The notes: a model not told the origin generated them from the letters alone. A DNA stretch of 64,000 bases from Onthophagus taurus (GCF_036711975.1 NC_091976.1:4898001-4962000); one strand, 5' to 3'; shown: positions 8,818-18,817, numbered from the stretch's first letter. Numbers and translations: made by a program.

Positions 8818-10227
8818 ATGAGTTCATCGTCTACAAGTAACTCTTCGTTTGTGCAGCTAAGTATAAAAAGTTTTTTCACCGAAAATGGCAACAGATGCTT
8901 TGCGAGAACCAGAGGCGATCAGCGACTCCGAGGAAGAAGAAGATGTCCTTCCATCAGCTCAGAATCCAGTCGAAGACTTCAATCAATTAGAGACATTTTT
9001 CAACAAGAAGAAAACGGTGGAAGATGTGCTACTTCAAATCTTTCCGAAATATCCAACAGCATCGAAATTGATGACATTTCTAATGGCATGCTCGACGTTA
9101 GCCAACGCCAAGAAGTGGAATGCCGAGATGCAATGTCTGAAGAACTTGTGGCTTCCGATATCGACAAAATGGAAATCGATTCAGAAAAGGTCGGAAATAA
9201 CTTCCTGGAAATGTATTGCCAAAGTGATTCGCGACGGGTGCAAATCCACGATATCGTGCGATCTGCTATCATTGATGAGTACGGAACAATTAGAAACTTT
9301 ATTACTAGACTACGACAAACTGAATTCAGAGGTGAGGTCTTCATCTTATCAAAACACGGGGAACACTTCCATATCATACACGACTGCCCGTACTCGGGAA
9401 ACAGATGCAGATGCGCCCGCATCGAAATATGCAAGGGATTCCGCAGGAGGACGAGTAGGACGATTATTTGCAAGTCAGAGCTTACCTTCGAGAGAAAACA
9501 GTATATCGGAATATATGTATGCACGGGAGAACGGGAGGTTGTATTCGCTGAAGTGTCAGGCCGACGCTTCGGACGAGTATATCATTCAACTCAAAGTATT
9601 CTCGACATCAGAAATCGCTCGTCTCGATCCCAACTTATGGTGAAAGAAGGCGATGTACAGGATGCAAGTAGCATTGCCTTCTTGCAAACCGGAGATTGCG
9701 GAAGTAATGTCGGATATGATAGCAGACCTCAAGAACAAATTGGAGAACACGGAAGGTGTACAAGCGAACGAGAGCCCAGACTCCTTCAATTTTTAAAAGC
9801 GAATCCGTTTTCTCCAATTCAACTGGTTTTAGACAGTGAGTTGTGGTTTTCTAGTAAGTACAGATATATAATTGATAGACGAAAATTAGATCCAATGTTT
9901 GTAGCCTTTAATCATTTTTTTTGTAACAAAAATTTGTTTAAAATTTACGAATATACTATGTCAGTAAATGTTAGGTACGGATGTATTACTGAAAACTTAG
10001 ATTCCATGTACTACGATGTTGAGGAGTCAATTGAAATAATAAAAAAATTATTAATGTATCAATTTAGAGGCAGTGTAGAAGATGCTTCGTATGCCGGCGC
10101 TAGCAATAGTACAGCGCGAGAACCTCGCTTTAACGAATTATTTGGTCTTGGTATTAGATTATTAAGTAGTATTGTAAAACCAGCACAAAATATACGTATT
10201 ATGCAGAAAAAAAAAGGTATTGTTTAA
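8818..10227 (+). CDS. Densovirus-like NS1 N-terminal region (HUH nuclease part), intact 469-codon frame
   Basis: This is an uninterrupted 469-codon frame on the plus strand. It has a serine-rich and acidic N-terminal half, followed by the histidine-rich motif EHFHIIHDCPYSGNRCRCA (about residues 180-200). That motif matches the HUH-type endonuclease signature with nearby cysteines found in NS1 of ambidensoviruses, where it nicks the viral origin. The C-terminal third contains YRYIIDRRKLDP and a tyrosine-rich segment, but no Walker A or other SF3 helicase motif, so the frame covers only the N-terminal part of a normal NS1. A second long frame is nested in it (8885-9643), as in densoviruses. Both being open argues for recent integration or selection. 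Whether the host expresses it is unknown. Confidence 0.65.
   Translation: MSSSSTSNSSFVQLSIKSFFTENGNRCFARTRGDQRLRGRRRCPSISSESSRRLQSIRDIFQQEENGGRCATSNLSEISNSIEIDDISNGMLDVSQRQEVECRDAMSEELVASDIDKMEIDSEKVGNNFLEMYCQSDSRRVQIHDIVRSAIIDEYGTIRNFITRLRQTEFRGEVFILSKHGEHFHIIHDCPYSGNRCRCARIEICKGFRRRTSRTIICKSELTFERKQYIGIYVCTGEREVVFAEVSGRRFGRVYHSTQSILDIRNRSSRSQLMVKEGDVQDASSIAFLQTGDCGSNVGYDSRPQEQIGEHGRCTSEREPRLLQFLKANPFSPIQLVLDSELWFSSKYRYIIDRRKLDPMFVAFNHFFCNKNLFKIYEYTMSVNVRYGCITENLDSMYYDVEESIEIIKKLLMYQFRGSVEDASYAGASNSTAREPRFNELFGLGIRLLSSIVKPAQNIRIMQKKKGIV
8885..9643 (+). CDS. Densovirus-like NS2 reading frame nested in NS1
   Basis: A 252-codon open frame lies in the +1 frame within the NS1-like frame. It starts 67 bases after the NS1 start and ends with TGA at 9641-9643. 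It begins with an acidic stretch (DSEEEEDVLPSAQ), continues with a mainly helical polar region, and ends in an Arg/Ser-rich part. In ambidensoviruses NS2 is read from the same transcript by leaky scanning from a start just after that of NS1, and the offset here fits that arrangement exactly. I identify it by that arrangement more than by its own sequence. It has no stop in 759 bases, notable in a frame that would not be conserved by NS1 alone. Confidence 0.55.
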   Translation: MATDALREPEAISDSEEEEDVLPSAQNPVEDFNQLETFFNKKKTVEDVLLQIFPKYPTASKLMTFLMACSTLANAKKWNAEMQCLKNLWLPISTKWKSIQKRSEITSWKCIAKVIRDGCKSTISCDLLSLMSTEQLETLLLDYDKLNSEVRSSSYQNTGNTSISYTTARTRETDADAPASKYARDSAGGRVGRLFASQSLPSRENSISEYMYARENGRLYSLKCQADASDEYIIQLKVFSTSEIARLDPNLW

Positions 10228-10382
10228 AAATTTGTTGTATTGTACATTAGTAATTCATGTACATTATACCGTCATAAACGAAAGCTTACAAGATTTTCGG
10301 ATTTGGTTATTGTTCGATATAGATAATTCAAGTGCTAAACGATCTTCATAATATTTAAAGTAGAAACATCTAACACGTTATC

Positions 10383-10970
10383 AACATAATTTTTAGACTT
10401 AACCGACAAAGTATCCGTGCAGGAGATCTTGCTAGATTAAATGAGATTAGATGTTATCCAGAACTTGCATCACAGGTTGGAGGGAACCAACCAAAACCCA
10501 TTACAATAGCTCCTGTTCGTCAATCAGTTGCAATAATCACTGATCCTGTAGTAAAGTCTTAAATTTTGCACTTTCTTACTATGTGTCCCGGTTTTATGAG
10601 GAGGTAGGTCATCATGATATCAGGAAAGAGAGATTGGTAGCGATGTTGGCTGGAATGATTGCTAGTTGTAGCTCTTGGGGTAGCTTAAGACCTTGGACTA
10701 GAGCCATATCCAATTACTGACAAGCAGGGATCGGCGTAGAGTTCCAAGAGATGACGGGAGAACAAATGAGAGTAAGATTCCGGAATAATGATCGTACACA
10801 AGAATTTCTCATTCCGAATTTTCTAATAAAAAATAACAATTTATGTGTACCAATGAACAATGGTGGGCCAAGCGTGAGTGATGTGAGCATTGATATGTTT
10901 GGTTGTACATTTCGTTCTTCACGGAATAGACTATTGAGTGATGAGAATATAACTATATTTCAATGAACTA
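10383..10970 (+). pseudogene. Broken virus-like frames, possibly RNA-virus nucleoprotein
   Basis: Three consecutive open segments in different frames form what looks like one protein-coding stretch broken by a stop near 10560 and further damage. They include ARLNEIRCYPELASQVGG, then KERLVAMLAGMIASCSSWGS, and then the 71-codon frame 10751-10966 with RFRNNDRTQEFLIPNF. I do not recognise the family with certainty. Amino acid texture and neighbourhood resemble the nucleoprotein-like block at 21.4-25.2 kb, but no direct similarity between them is visible. Confidence 0.25.
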
Positions 10971-11138
10971 TTGGACTACCTTTATTTAAATTGGTATATT
11001 CAGTTTGACATATTTAAATATAGATTGCCTCACAAGATTCAATGTGCCCTATTCAGGGATCCACAATTATACAGGTAAATTAAAAAAAAAACATTAAATA
11101 AAGTGTAATGTAATTTTAACGACTTATTCTTCTAAATA

Positions 11139-12454
11139 CAGAGTGGCCCAAAATTCGCGCAACGCTAACACAAAATACGCATGCGCCGGTTTCACCCCAC
11201 TAGTACAAGGTTAACCGTGTCAACCAGTTGTCCGTGTGTAGCTATGGCAGCCGAAGCGCGTTATCGGTTCACAATTGCGGAACGCGTGTTTTTAGTGAGC
11301 TCGTACTACCGTTATCATGCCGATTATCGAAACATTTTCTCCGATTTTGCCGAAAAGTTTCCTAACAGTCAAGTTCCGAGGCGTGAAACTGTGTATCGCT
11401 TGATAAAAAGGTTCGAACAAAATGGTACTGTTAATGACACGAAGCGTTCGGGGCGGCCACGCAGCGTGCGAACTGCACAAAACGTACAGATGGTCGCTGA
11501 GAGTTTCGTTGAAACACCGGCGCGATCAGTCCGTAAGGCTTGCCATGAATTGGAAATTTCTCGTTCCAGCTTGCAGCGAATAATGAAGGAATTAGGTATG
11601 CATGTTTACAGACCACGTCTTTTACAAGCATTAACAGAAGACGATCCGGACCGCAGACTTCAGTTCGCTGAGTGGTACGTAATTCGATGTGAAGCGTTCG
11701 AAGAGTTCTTTAAAACCATTTTGTGGTCAGATGAAGCACAGTTTAAATTAAATGGCCGAATCAACAGACACAATTGCGTGTACTGATCTACAGAAAATCC
11801 GCATATCACGGTGCAAGAAGAATTAAACGTTCCTGGTGTAACAGTATGGCTTGGTGTTTGCTCCTTCGGCATTGTCGGCCCCTACTTTTTCGACGCAACA
11901 GTAACAGGTATTGCATACCTTGATTTGTTGATGGAACTGCGCGATGAAATGAATAATAACCCGGATTTTTCTGGTCGTGTTTTAACTCTTCAACAAGATG
12001 GTGCGCCGCCCCATTACGCTATCATTGTTCGCGAATTCCTAAATCAAAATTTCCCGGATTGGATCGGTAGACGAGGTCGAGTAGAGTGGCCTGCAAGATC
12101 TCCTGACCTGACTCCCTTGGATTTTGCCGTGTGGGGAATTTTAAAGGATAGGGTGTACAAAAATGATTTACCAGATGTGGAGACCATGAAAAACATCATA
12201 ACCAACGAAGTCGATACGCTGAATGCAGATAAACCTTTACTTGAGCGCATCTGTAAAGCTGTTAAAAAGCGATGTCTGAAGTGCATCGAACAAGAAGGAG
12301 GTCATTTCGAACATTTGTTATGATGCCAGAGAGTCGGTTTTTGCCTTGCTTCAAACTAATTTTGTGTATTTTGTTTTTTTCCGAATAAATTTTGTATTTT
12401 TGCTACGCAATGTCATTTTTTTTCAATTGGTTGCGCGAATTTTGGGCCACTCAG
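11139..12454 (+). mobile_element. Full-length mariner-like transposon with TA target duplication
   Basis: The element is 1,316 bp. The left end GAGTGGCCCAAAATTCGCGC (11141 on) is exactly repeated in inverted orientation at the right end (12431-12452). Including two more bases at each end, one of them mismatched, the element is flanked by TA on both sides (11137-11138 and 12455-12456), the target duplication of the IS630-Tc1-mariner superfamily. It is inserted in the LPH-type gene copy B. The perfect inner repeats and single-stop transposase indicate a fairly young insertion. Confidence 0.9.
11244..12323 (+). pseudogene. Mariner-like transposase with a single nonsense codon
   Basis: The frame from the likely start at 11244 to TAA/TGA at 12321-12323 is open, except for one TGA at 11784-11786. 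It has an N-terminal helix-turn-helix region with the GRPRS linker motif (KRSGRPRS). The catalytic triad follows: the first Asp in LWSDEAQF, the second in LQQDGAPPHY and the third in WPARSPDLTPLDF. About 40 residues separate the second and third Asp, so it belongs to the long-spaced DD-D branch (near DD41D), not classical DD34D mariner. The product would be about 359 residues, close to the usual 340-350. The lone stop lies between the first and second catalytic residues, so no full active enzyme is expected from this copy. Confidence 0.85.
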
Positions 12455-12689
12455 TACATGGGGGGATTGATGAAAGTGGAGAAGTGTGTATATGGATTAC
12501 ATATATTGAAACTGAACATGGACGTGTATATGGAGAGTGTTTCGAAGATTACAAGGAGCTTATTTCATGGGAAAGGGCTTTTTCCAAAATAAAGAATTTG
12601 AAAACATGGAAAAAGTTGTAAGAATGCAGCATAAAACGATTACGAAATTTGAATTCATTGATTTAATAGAATCTGAAGATATGTGATGA

Positions 12690-12880
12690 GATAACGAACA
12701 AGTCCTTGTAAGAATAGCTAGAGATGAGGACTACGATGATGTTGCTGTAAGTTATTGTTTTCTTTTATTTACTTTTGAAAAAGTGGACGTTTTCACTTTT
12801 TCAGTCATCCACTCATTGGAGGAGGAAGATGCACACCCCCTGGATGCGTTCATGACTATAATGTAGATAATGAATTGGGA
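12690..12880 (+). pseudogene. Remnant of small spliced gene, copy SG-C
   Basis: The exon-2 end RIARDEDYDDVA stops at 12746, before an intron (12747-12804) whose sequence closely matches the second intron of SG-A (GTAAGTTATT, then an AAGTGG-ACGTTTTCACTTTT segment and CAG). Exon 1 and most of exon 2 are missing. The match of RIARD and of the intron to SG-A is the evidence. Confidence 0.45.
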
Positions 12881-12889
12881 ATGAATATA

Positions 12890-13550
12890 TGTATACCTAT
12901 TAGTTAGTTTAGTTTTAATTTTATAATATTATTTTATTGTTAAATATATTTTATTGTTAAATATAATTGTTTTTCCTATAAGCTAATTTCAAATGAAAAT
13001 TTCATGAACCTTTTCAGAGCAATTTTCTATTAAAATAAATTTAAAATGTGAACGTTTCAAACAGAAAGCGCACCACATTTTCATCAAACTTCATTTTCCA
13101 CTAAATCGATGAACTCATTTTTAGTAATAGTTTTATGGTGTAGTCTTATAACTTTTTCCATGTGTTTAAATAATCAAAATGTTCTTATCGACTTTGTAAA
13201 AACGATATAAAGTTATTAAACATTTAAACTATAGTATTGTATTTTTTTATTCTCCCTTCCATTGGTTGGAAAAAGGGATCCAACGCATCTCATCGACATT
13301 GTAAAACGTTAGAAAGTTAAAAAACCGAAATGTTAACAAAATTTATTTAATTTAATAAAAACTATGCATTTTAATACAATCACCAAAATGTTAATAAAGT
13401 ATATTTAATATACTAAAAAATAAACATTTTAATACTACCAATATAATTGTATTTTTAAATTTTCACCACAAACCTCCACATGACGCCACATGAATTTTAA
13501 ATTTGCGCGCGCCATCACCAAATGGGTAAATTGGAACAAACCAAATTAGA
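12890..13550. other. AT-rich non-coding stretch with the dispersed GCGCGCCAT repeat
   Basis: No gene is visible. The stretch contains several AACATTTTAATAC-type direct repeats (near 13.37 and 13.42 kb) and at 13430-13515 a copy of the repeat block seen at 2748-2830. Confidence 0.45.
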
Positions 13551-13552
13551 AA

Positions 13553-13972
13553 TAAAATTTTTCAGCATCAAAAACAAAGGATAACAGTGATAGCATTTGT
13601 GATGCACATATTTTTGGCACAAATGAAATACATAAGTTAGCCAATAATTCTAGGCGAAGAGCATTCGTTACTAATATCATTAAAATAATTCGTATATTTA
13701 TAATTAAAATGTGTTTAAATATTCTCAACTACCTGGAAACCCAAATGGGGTCAATACACATTTCCTGTGAAAAATATCCAAAAACCCCATCCCATGAGAA
13801 ACCTCAAATTGGTAAACTCCGAACACAAAGAAAGAAAACTAGATTACAGAGATGTAGTCCACCGGAAGGAGAAGTGTCTACATCAGTCAACAAGATGTTT
13901 GATAAGGTACGGTCTCACAATCCTAATGAAATAGTAACAGGAGAATATCTCTCTATTAGGATTGGATGTTGA
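13553..13972 (+). other. Open reading frame of about 140 codons, unrecognised
   Basis: One frame is open from about 13553 to a TGA at 13970-13972, with its first ATG at 13709. It contains NEIHKLANNSRRRAFVTNII and, further on, a lysine/arginine-rich region followed by EGEVSTSVNKMFDKV. I see no known motif. It could be a decayed fragment of another element, because there is no convincing promoter or second copy. Confidence 0.2.
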
Positions 13973-14144
13973 TCCCAAATATCCTACCAAATATAATAAA
14001 CTCTGATTGCGCTCTGATTCATCACGAACTTATTTTTACAAAATGTCTGCATATAAATACGAGTTGTGAAAAGTGCAAGCATCAGTAGTAGACAGGCAGT
14101 CGAACATTTTCAAAGTTTTGCAATACTGCAAGTAAATTTTTAAA

Positions 14145-15723
14145 ATGCCAAAAGCATTGACATTAAAAGAAAAACAAATGATTATCAACGTTAGGAAATT
14201 TTTTGACGAAGAAAAGAATCTTGGAGGGCTTTCAATGGACGCTAAGAAAGCAGTTCAAAGGACAGCAAAAGCCGTTGGTATTAGTGTGAGAACAGTGAAA
14301 AGAATGTGTTACGAATGCGTGAGTAAAGGCACTGTAGAAAATCCCGTTGCAAAGTCGAGTAGAAAGAAAATAGAATGCAACGAGGAATTGCAAGGAGTTA
14401 TTAGAAGGCTGGTATTCGATTATTACCTCGCTAAGAAATTTTCAACAGCCCGACAAATGTACGTGGACATTCGAAACAAAGTACCAAATCTTCCACCGTT
14501 TTCTTTAAGAACATTATATGGTTGTTGAAAAAAACTAAATTTTTTTTATAAAAAATGGAACAATAAACCAATATTAATGGAACATCCAAATATTGCTGCA
14601 CACAGAGCAGATTTTTTAAACTCTTTGTTAACTTACCGTAATACAGGATGGAGAATTTTTTATACGGACGAAACTTGGTGTGGGGCAAACCACGCAAGAA
14701 GTTTTGGATGGCAGGAAAGAGTAACTCCTGAAAATATAGAGAGTTTTGAAGATTATCGTGGAGATGTTCAAGAGGTTAATGGTTATAGAGGGGGGATAAA
14801 AAAAGCCATCAGGTGCCGACCAAAGAATTATTATTTTACACATTGGCAGTGAAGATGGATTTCTACCGGGTGCAGAGAAATGTTTCATTGGTGAGAAAAA
14901 AAGGCTAAAGCCGATTATCAAAATGAAATGAATCGGCAACATTACGAAGAGTGGTTCAGGCATGTGTTGTCGATAATTCCTGCAAGGTCGGTTATCATGA
15001 TAGACCAAGCCCCATATCATACTATGTCGGATCCTAATTTCAGAAATCCAACAACAGCATGGAAAAAAGGGGATATCATCAGGTGGCTTCAGGAAAGAAA
15101 TGTGTCGGTACCGGAAGCTTATACTTCATTTTCATCGATGATCAGACCACAGCTTTTACAACTGTCACGTCCTTATCATTATCAGAGACGTTATCCATTA
15201 GATACTTTGGTACAAGAAATTTGGGGCGATGAGGTAAAATTACTTTGGTTACCAGTTGCACACTGTGAATTCAACGCAATTGAATTGATATGGGCCTACG
15301 TCAAAAACAAAGTGGCAAGGAACAACAATACCTTCAAAATTAATGACGTTCTCAATTTGTGTCGCGAAATTGTGTCAGACACGTTAAAAAAACCGAAGAC
15401 AAAAACAGAAAAAGCAACATCTTGTTGATAACGCCATGTACGAGGAAACAGTTAATATGAGTGATAGCGATAGCGGTGCTTCATCAGACGAGATTAATGA
15501 AACGACGTTTGGTGAAGATAGCGATGAAGATGAAGATGTTCCATTAATACCAGATTGCCTTTTGGAAAAAACCAGAAGAGAAGAGAGAATAGAAAATCTT
15601 AATACTAACGATTCCGATGTTCCTGGCCCTTCTGGAGTCCGGAATGCCGTTCAGGCAGTTACCGGATTGGTGATTGTAGCAGAGGCAAAGGTATTAGAGG
15701 TTAGATTACGGAAAGGAAACTGA
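14145..15723 (+). pseudogene. IS630/Tc1-like DDE transposase, broken
   Basis: The first part (14145-14526) is a helix-turn-helix-bearing region (VGISVRTVKRMCYECVSKGT). In the same frame follow the first catalytic Asp in FYTDETWCGANH (near 14660), the second in VIMIDQAPYHT (near 15005), and the Glu in CEFNAIELIWAYVKNKVA (near 15275). Stops occur near 14526 and 14850. A frameshift around 15410-15435 moves the acidic C-terminal tail (SDSDSGASSDEINET, GEDSDEDEDVPLIPD) into another frame. The enzyme would cut and paste its element at TA sites. I could not identify its inverted repeats. A C-terminal remnant of the same family lies at 8330-8673. Confidence 0.75.
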
Positions 15724-15983
15724 TTTGTAAAATTTACTTACAGAATTTCAAAATTTTGAAAATGTTCGACAAATGTTCAAATCAGTTTAATTTTTGTTAT
15801 CAATTTTTATTATAATAATAATTATTATTATTCTTGATGTATATTAAAAACAAAATTAAAAATTTTGAAGAAAGTAGTTCCACGCTATTTTATTTAAATT
15901 TATATGCATTATGTATTCCTGTATATGATTTTTAATAAGATAATCCACATTTATGCTTAATTAGTAAATTATTCAACATATAA

Positions 15984-16737
15984 ATGTCTCTCAATCGATT
16001 CGATTTAGCATACCTACACTCAGCTTCAACAGTTCAACTTGCAACAAAAGAAAAAAAAAATGTCCACATCATCATGCACTTTACTAGTTACCACCATGGC
16101 ACAGAAATGGTGAATGTACCAATAAAAACATTATATGTGGTGTGTAAACACCTGTTCTCCCGGTAAGTTTCTTTTTTCTTTTTTTTTCCTTTATTAATAA
16201 TTCTGAATTAGGTATGGTTTAAAAAGTGTAACAACGAAGGGGAATTGTGTGATAATTACACTATTGTATACCCCAAAAAATGATACACCGAAGAGAGAGT
16301 TTGGAAACCTTCCAGTCCAATATACGAGGCTGGAGGTTGAAAAGGAAACGGAGGTGTAGACGTTTGCATCCGTGATGCATAAGTATGTATTTGATTTAAG
16401 TGTCGATGGGGATGACCAATTTCCCCAAATTGAAAGTCAACAACAACTACAACAACAAAGTAACGAAGATGTAGAAGAGGGCGAAATTGTTGCTAAAGAG
16501 AAAAAAATTGGAAACCTTCAGTTGCACTTAGACACTATTCGTAAAAATCTAAACAGACAACCACCACCAACAATTAATTTGAGTGATGATGGTCAAGAAG
16601 AAGATGGCATTACTAATAAGGGGAAAGTCATCTCGTTTGCTGACGACGATGATGACTTTCAAACTTGTTGTAGTAAAGTAGTAGTTGAGGATGATCAGTG
16701 TAACATGAAAAACTTTTCAAGAAGTAGAAATTGTTAA
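15984..16737 (+). pseudogene. Uncharacterised spliced gene with one premature stop
   Basis: Exon 1 starts at ATG 15984 (MSLNRFDLAYLHSAS) and ends at 16162 in phase 2 at a GTAAGT donor. The intron runs to 16211 with a polypyrimidine tract. Exon 2 continues in frame (RYGLKSVTTKGNCVIITLLY) to a TAG at 16357-16359. Beyond that stop the same frame stays open to TAA at 16735-16737, through a glutamine-rich stretch and acidic segments (EDVEEGEIVAKEKK, FADDDDDF). Either the gene encodes a 108-residue protein, or a longer one of about 230 residues interrupted by a single recent stop. I do not recognise the family. It lies between an IS630-like transposase and a retrotransposon gag remnant, so it may belong to an element. 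Confidence 0.4.
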
Positions 16738-16849
16738 TAAAAAACATAAAACAATTTTTTTTATTGTATAAACCAATTATATAATAACAAATGTACATTC
16801 TTAATTTTCCCGAGTGGTCCCTGTTCCCTATAAGTCTGTGTATCCTTGT

Positions 16850-17770
16850 TCTAGAGAGTTATAATGATAAATCAAATCCAAAGGAATACTTTGATAAAAT
16901 TGAACAACGATCGGCATTGGATGATTGGGACGAAGCGACCACTTTAAGGTTAATAAAGTACAGATTAGCATGTGATGCATATCGATTCTCCAAGTCGGAT
17001 CCCTAGCTTTAAATACGTTAGCGTATAAAGACTTCAGAAAGAAGTTTATCGAAAAAATTCTCACCTTCGAAAATCCCTGCAGAAACATTACTGCGTTTTG
17101 GAAAATGTTTCCAAAGATTCGATGAATCGGTCTCAAGCTACGCCATTCAGAGGATTTATCTACAGCATTAGTGCAAGAAAAGCCAGGTTTGAAAACAAAA
17201 TTGTAAAGACCTTGTGTTAAATCAAATCAGTTTAGATTAGGACTTAGAAAATAGTTGATAAAAACTCTAGAACCCTTATTCAAGAGAAATCCAAATTTAA
17301 CGCTACAAATAACCAAAGCACTCGCAAAACAACAAGAATTAAGCGGTTTTATGTTGGGGAAAAATTCATTTGCAAATGGTTTTCATTGCAAAACCGTACG
17401 TCATGTTACACATGCGGATTACACAATCACATTGCCAAGAATTGCAGATTTCGTGAAAAAGAACGCCGAAACAGTTTTACAAATGAGTCCAATAACTTTC
17501 GTAATAATAGTCAGCGCAAGATTTTCAAAGTCAAGGTGAGCACAATAGAAGCTCTTTTAATTGTGGTTTCCAAAGCAATTATGGAAATAATTCTACTTCG
17601 AAGCAAGGAAATTTTTCACAGGCTCCTCAGACTAGCTCTTCTAGATATAACACCCAAATTACGGGTGAAAATCACCTTTCAGGAAATGAGCTTAATAAAT
17701 TGCCGACTAGATGTATTGGAGAAAAATCCAATATTATTGGACCTAATCCATAAGCATAAGAATACAAGTA
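16850..17770 (+). pseudogene. Retrotransposon gag remnant with CCHC zinc knuckle
   Basis: Several frames across this stretch together resemble a Ty3/gypsy or errantivirus-type gag. They include a capsid-like segment (ALDDWDEATTLRLIKYRLAC) and a QRFDESVSSYAIQ-like segment. The nucleocapsid zinc knuckle CYTCGLHNHIAKNC lies in the frame starting at 17386 (pattern C-x2-C-x4-H-x4-C). Frameshifts and stops break it repeatedly. It directly precedes a Polinton-type integrase, but that is probably chance juxtaposition. Confidence 0.55.
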
Positions 17771-17789
17771 TCGAAAGCGAAACTATAAT

Positions 17790-18477
17790 AAACTAACAAA
17801 ATCTCTCTTACGTTCAATTCTCTCTGAACGTCATCCACCTAAAAATCTACAAACAGATCAAGGAAAAGAATTTTACAATACTCACTTTAAAAAGTTGATG
17901 ATGGAATTTTAAATTAATCATTATTCAACCTATAGTGTAATGAGGGCTTCAATAGCTGAACGCGTAATAGAACCATAAAACAAAATTTGTATAAAATGTT
18001 TAGTCTTTACGGAAATCATAAATGGTTACACTTATTGGATACTTTTACAACTCCATATAACAATTCAAAGCATTCGACCATCTCAAATAAATTCGAAATC
18101 TGTAGAAAGTAAACTTCTCAATACGGTGTACAATCATATTAAAATTGCAGCTAAAGGAAACTTTAAAGTTAGGGATGTAGTTCGCATTAGCAAGCATAAA
18201 CACGTTTTCGATAAAGGATATCTACCCAACTGAACCACCGAGTTATTTAAAATAGTTAAAAGACAAATTACGAATCCTATTTCTTATTTATTAGAGGATA
18301 TGAATGGTCAGCCTATTAAAGGAGCTTTTTATGAATTTGAACTACAAAAATCCAAACAACCTGATGTATATCTTGTTGAAAAAGTGTTGAAGAGGAAAAA
18401 GAATAAAGTGTACGTTAAGTGGTTAGGATTCGATTCATCGCAAAACAGTTGGATTTCTAGAGATAATATTGTTTAAA
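17790..18477 (+). pseudogene. Polinton/Maverick-type integrase C-terminal half with chromodomain, broken
   Basis: The translated segments match the retroviral-like integrase of Polintons and related arthropod 'transposon-derived F54H12.3-like' proteins. They include LQTDQGKEFYNTHF around the second catalytic Asp, and HYSTYSVMRASIAER leading to the region of the catalytic Glu. A GNHKWLHLLDTF segment lies in another frame, followed by VRISKHKHVFDKGYLPN. A C-terminal chromodomain then reads VYLVEKVLKRKKNKVYVKWL and GFDSSQNSWI. There are in-frame stops near 17910, 17978 and 18232, plus frameshifts. The enzyme normally inserts the element into host DNA. Together with the PolB fragment at the left edge it shows that at least one Polinton-like element once resided here. 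The array of small spliced genes begins about 190 bases after its stop. Confidence 0.75.
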
Positions 18478-18485
18478 TTTTACGT

Positions 18486-18730
18486 TGTTATTTTGTAAAT
18501 AAAATGGTTGTGTTTATGTTGTTGTAAATAAAGGTTCATTTTGTAAACAAAATTGTTGTGTTTATGCTGTTGTAAATAAATCGTATCCCATATATTACCA
18601 TAAGGAAAACTTCTACACGTCTTGCAATCAATAAAAATTAAAAACATGTTTACATAAACAGTATCCCATAGTATATAAAGAGGGGGAAAAAGGCAGTTTT
18701 ATATCATATTACCAATAGCATCAATAGATC
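18486..18730 (+). repeat. Upstream repeat of small gene SG-D
   Basis: This sequence includes a duplicated AAATGGTTGTGTTTATG segment and ends in the TATATAAAGAGG box at 18674. Nearly the whole stretch recurs at 20357-20530 in front of SG-E with only a few differences, so promoter and gene were duplicated together. Confidence 0.75.
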
Positions 18731-18817
18731 ATGTCAGAATCTACACCACAATTTGTTATGAAGTTAATAATGTCCATATGTTTATTGGCCGCCGATAATG
18801 TAAGTGATATTTTATTG
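18731..18817 (+). pseudogene. Small spliced gene, copy SG-D (exon 1 only)
   Basis: Exon 1 (18731-18799) encodes 23 residues beginning MSESTPQFVMKLIM and ending AADN at a GTAAGT donor. The intron is cut off after about 18 bases, where an unrelated transposon-derived gene begins. It aligns with exon 1 of SG-B and SG-E without gaps, apart from one codon relative to SG-E. It has the same TATA box upstream. Confidence 0.6.

Larger units (their letters stand above)
10970..12686 (+). pseudogene. LPH-type two-exon gene, copy B, split by a mariner element
   Basis: This is the second copy of the uncharacterised gene at 890-1317. Exon 1 carries RLPHKIQCALFRDPQLY and ends at 11074. The intron starts with the same GTAAATTAAAAA sequence, but its acceptor region is deleted. 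The mariner element 11139-12454 has then inserted. The second exon resumes at about 12457 with GGIDESGEVCIWITYIETEH, is frameshifted near 12580, and continues with MEKVVRMQHKTITKFEFIDL to TGA at 12684-12686. Three independent lesions make it a pseudogene. Its value is that it defines the conserved part of copy A. Confidence 0.5.

Noticed and set aside
9000-9524. Long minus-strand open frame opposite the densovirus-like NS frames
   Set aside because: It mirrors the two plus-strand frames and shows no motifs. Long antisense frames are expected opposite dual-coding DNA.
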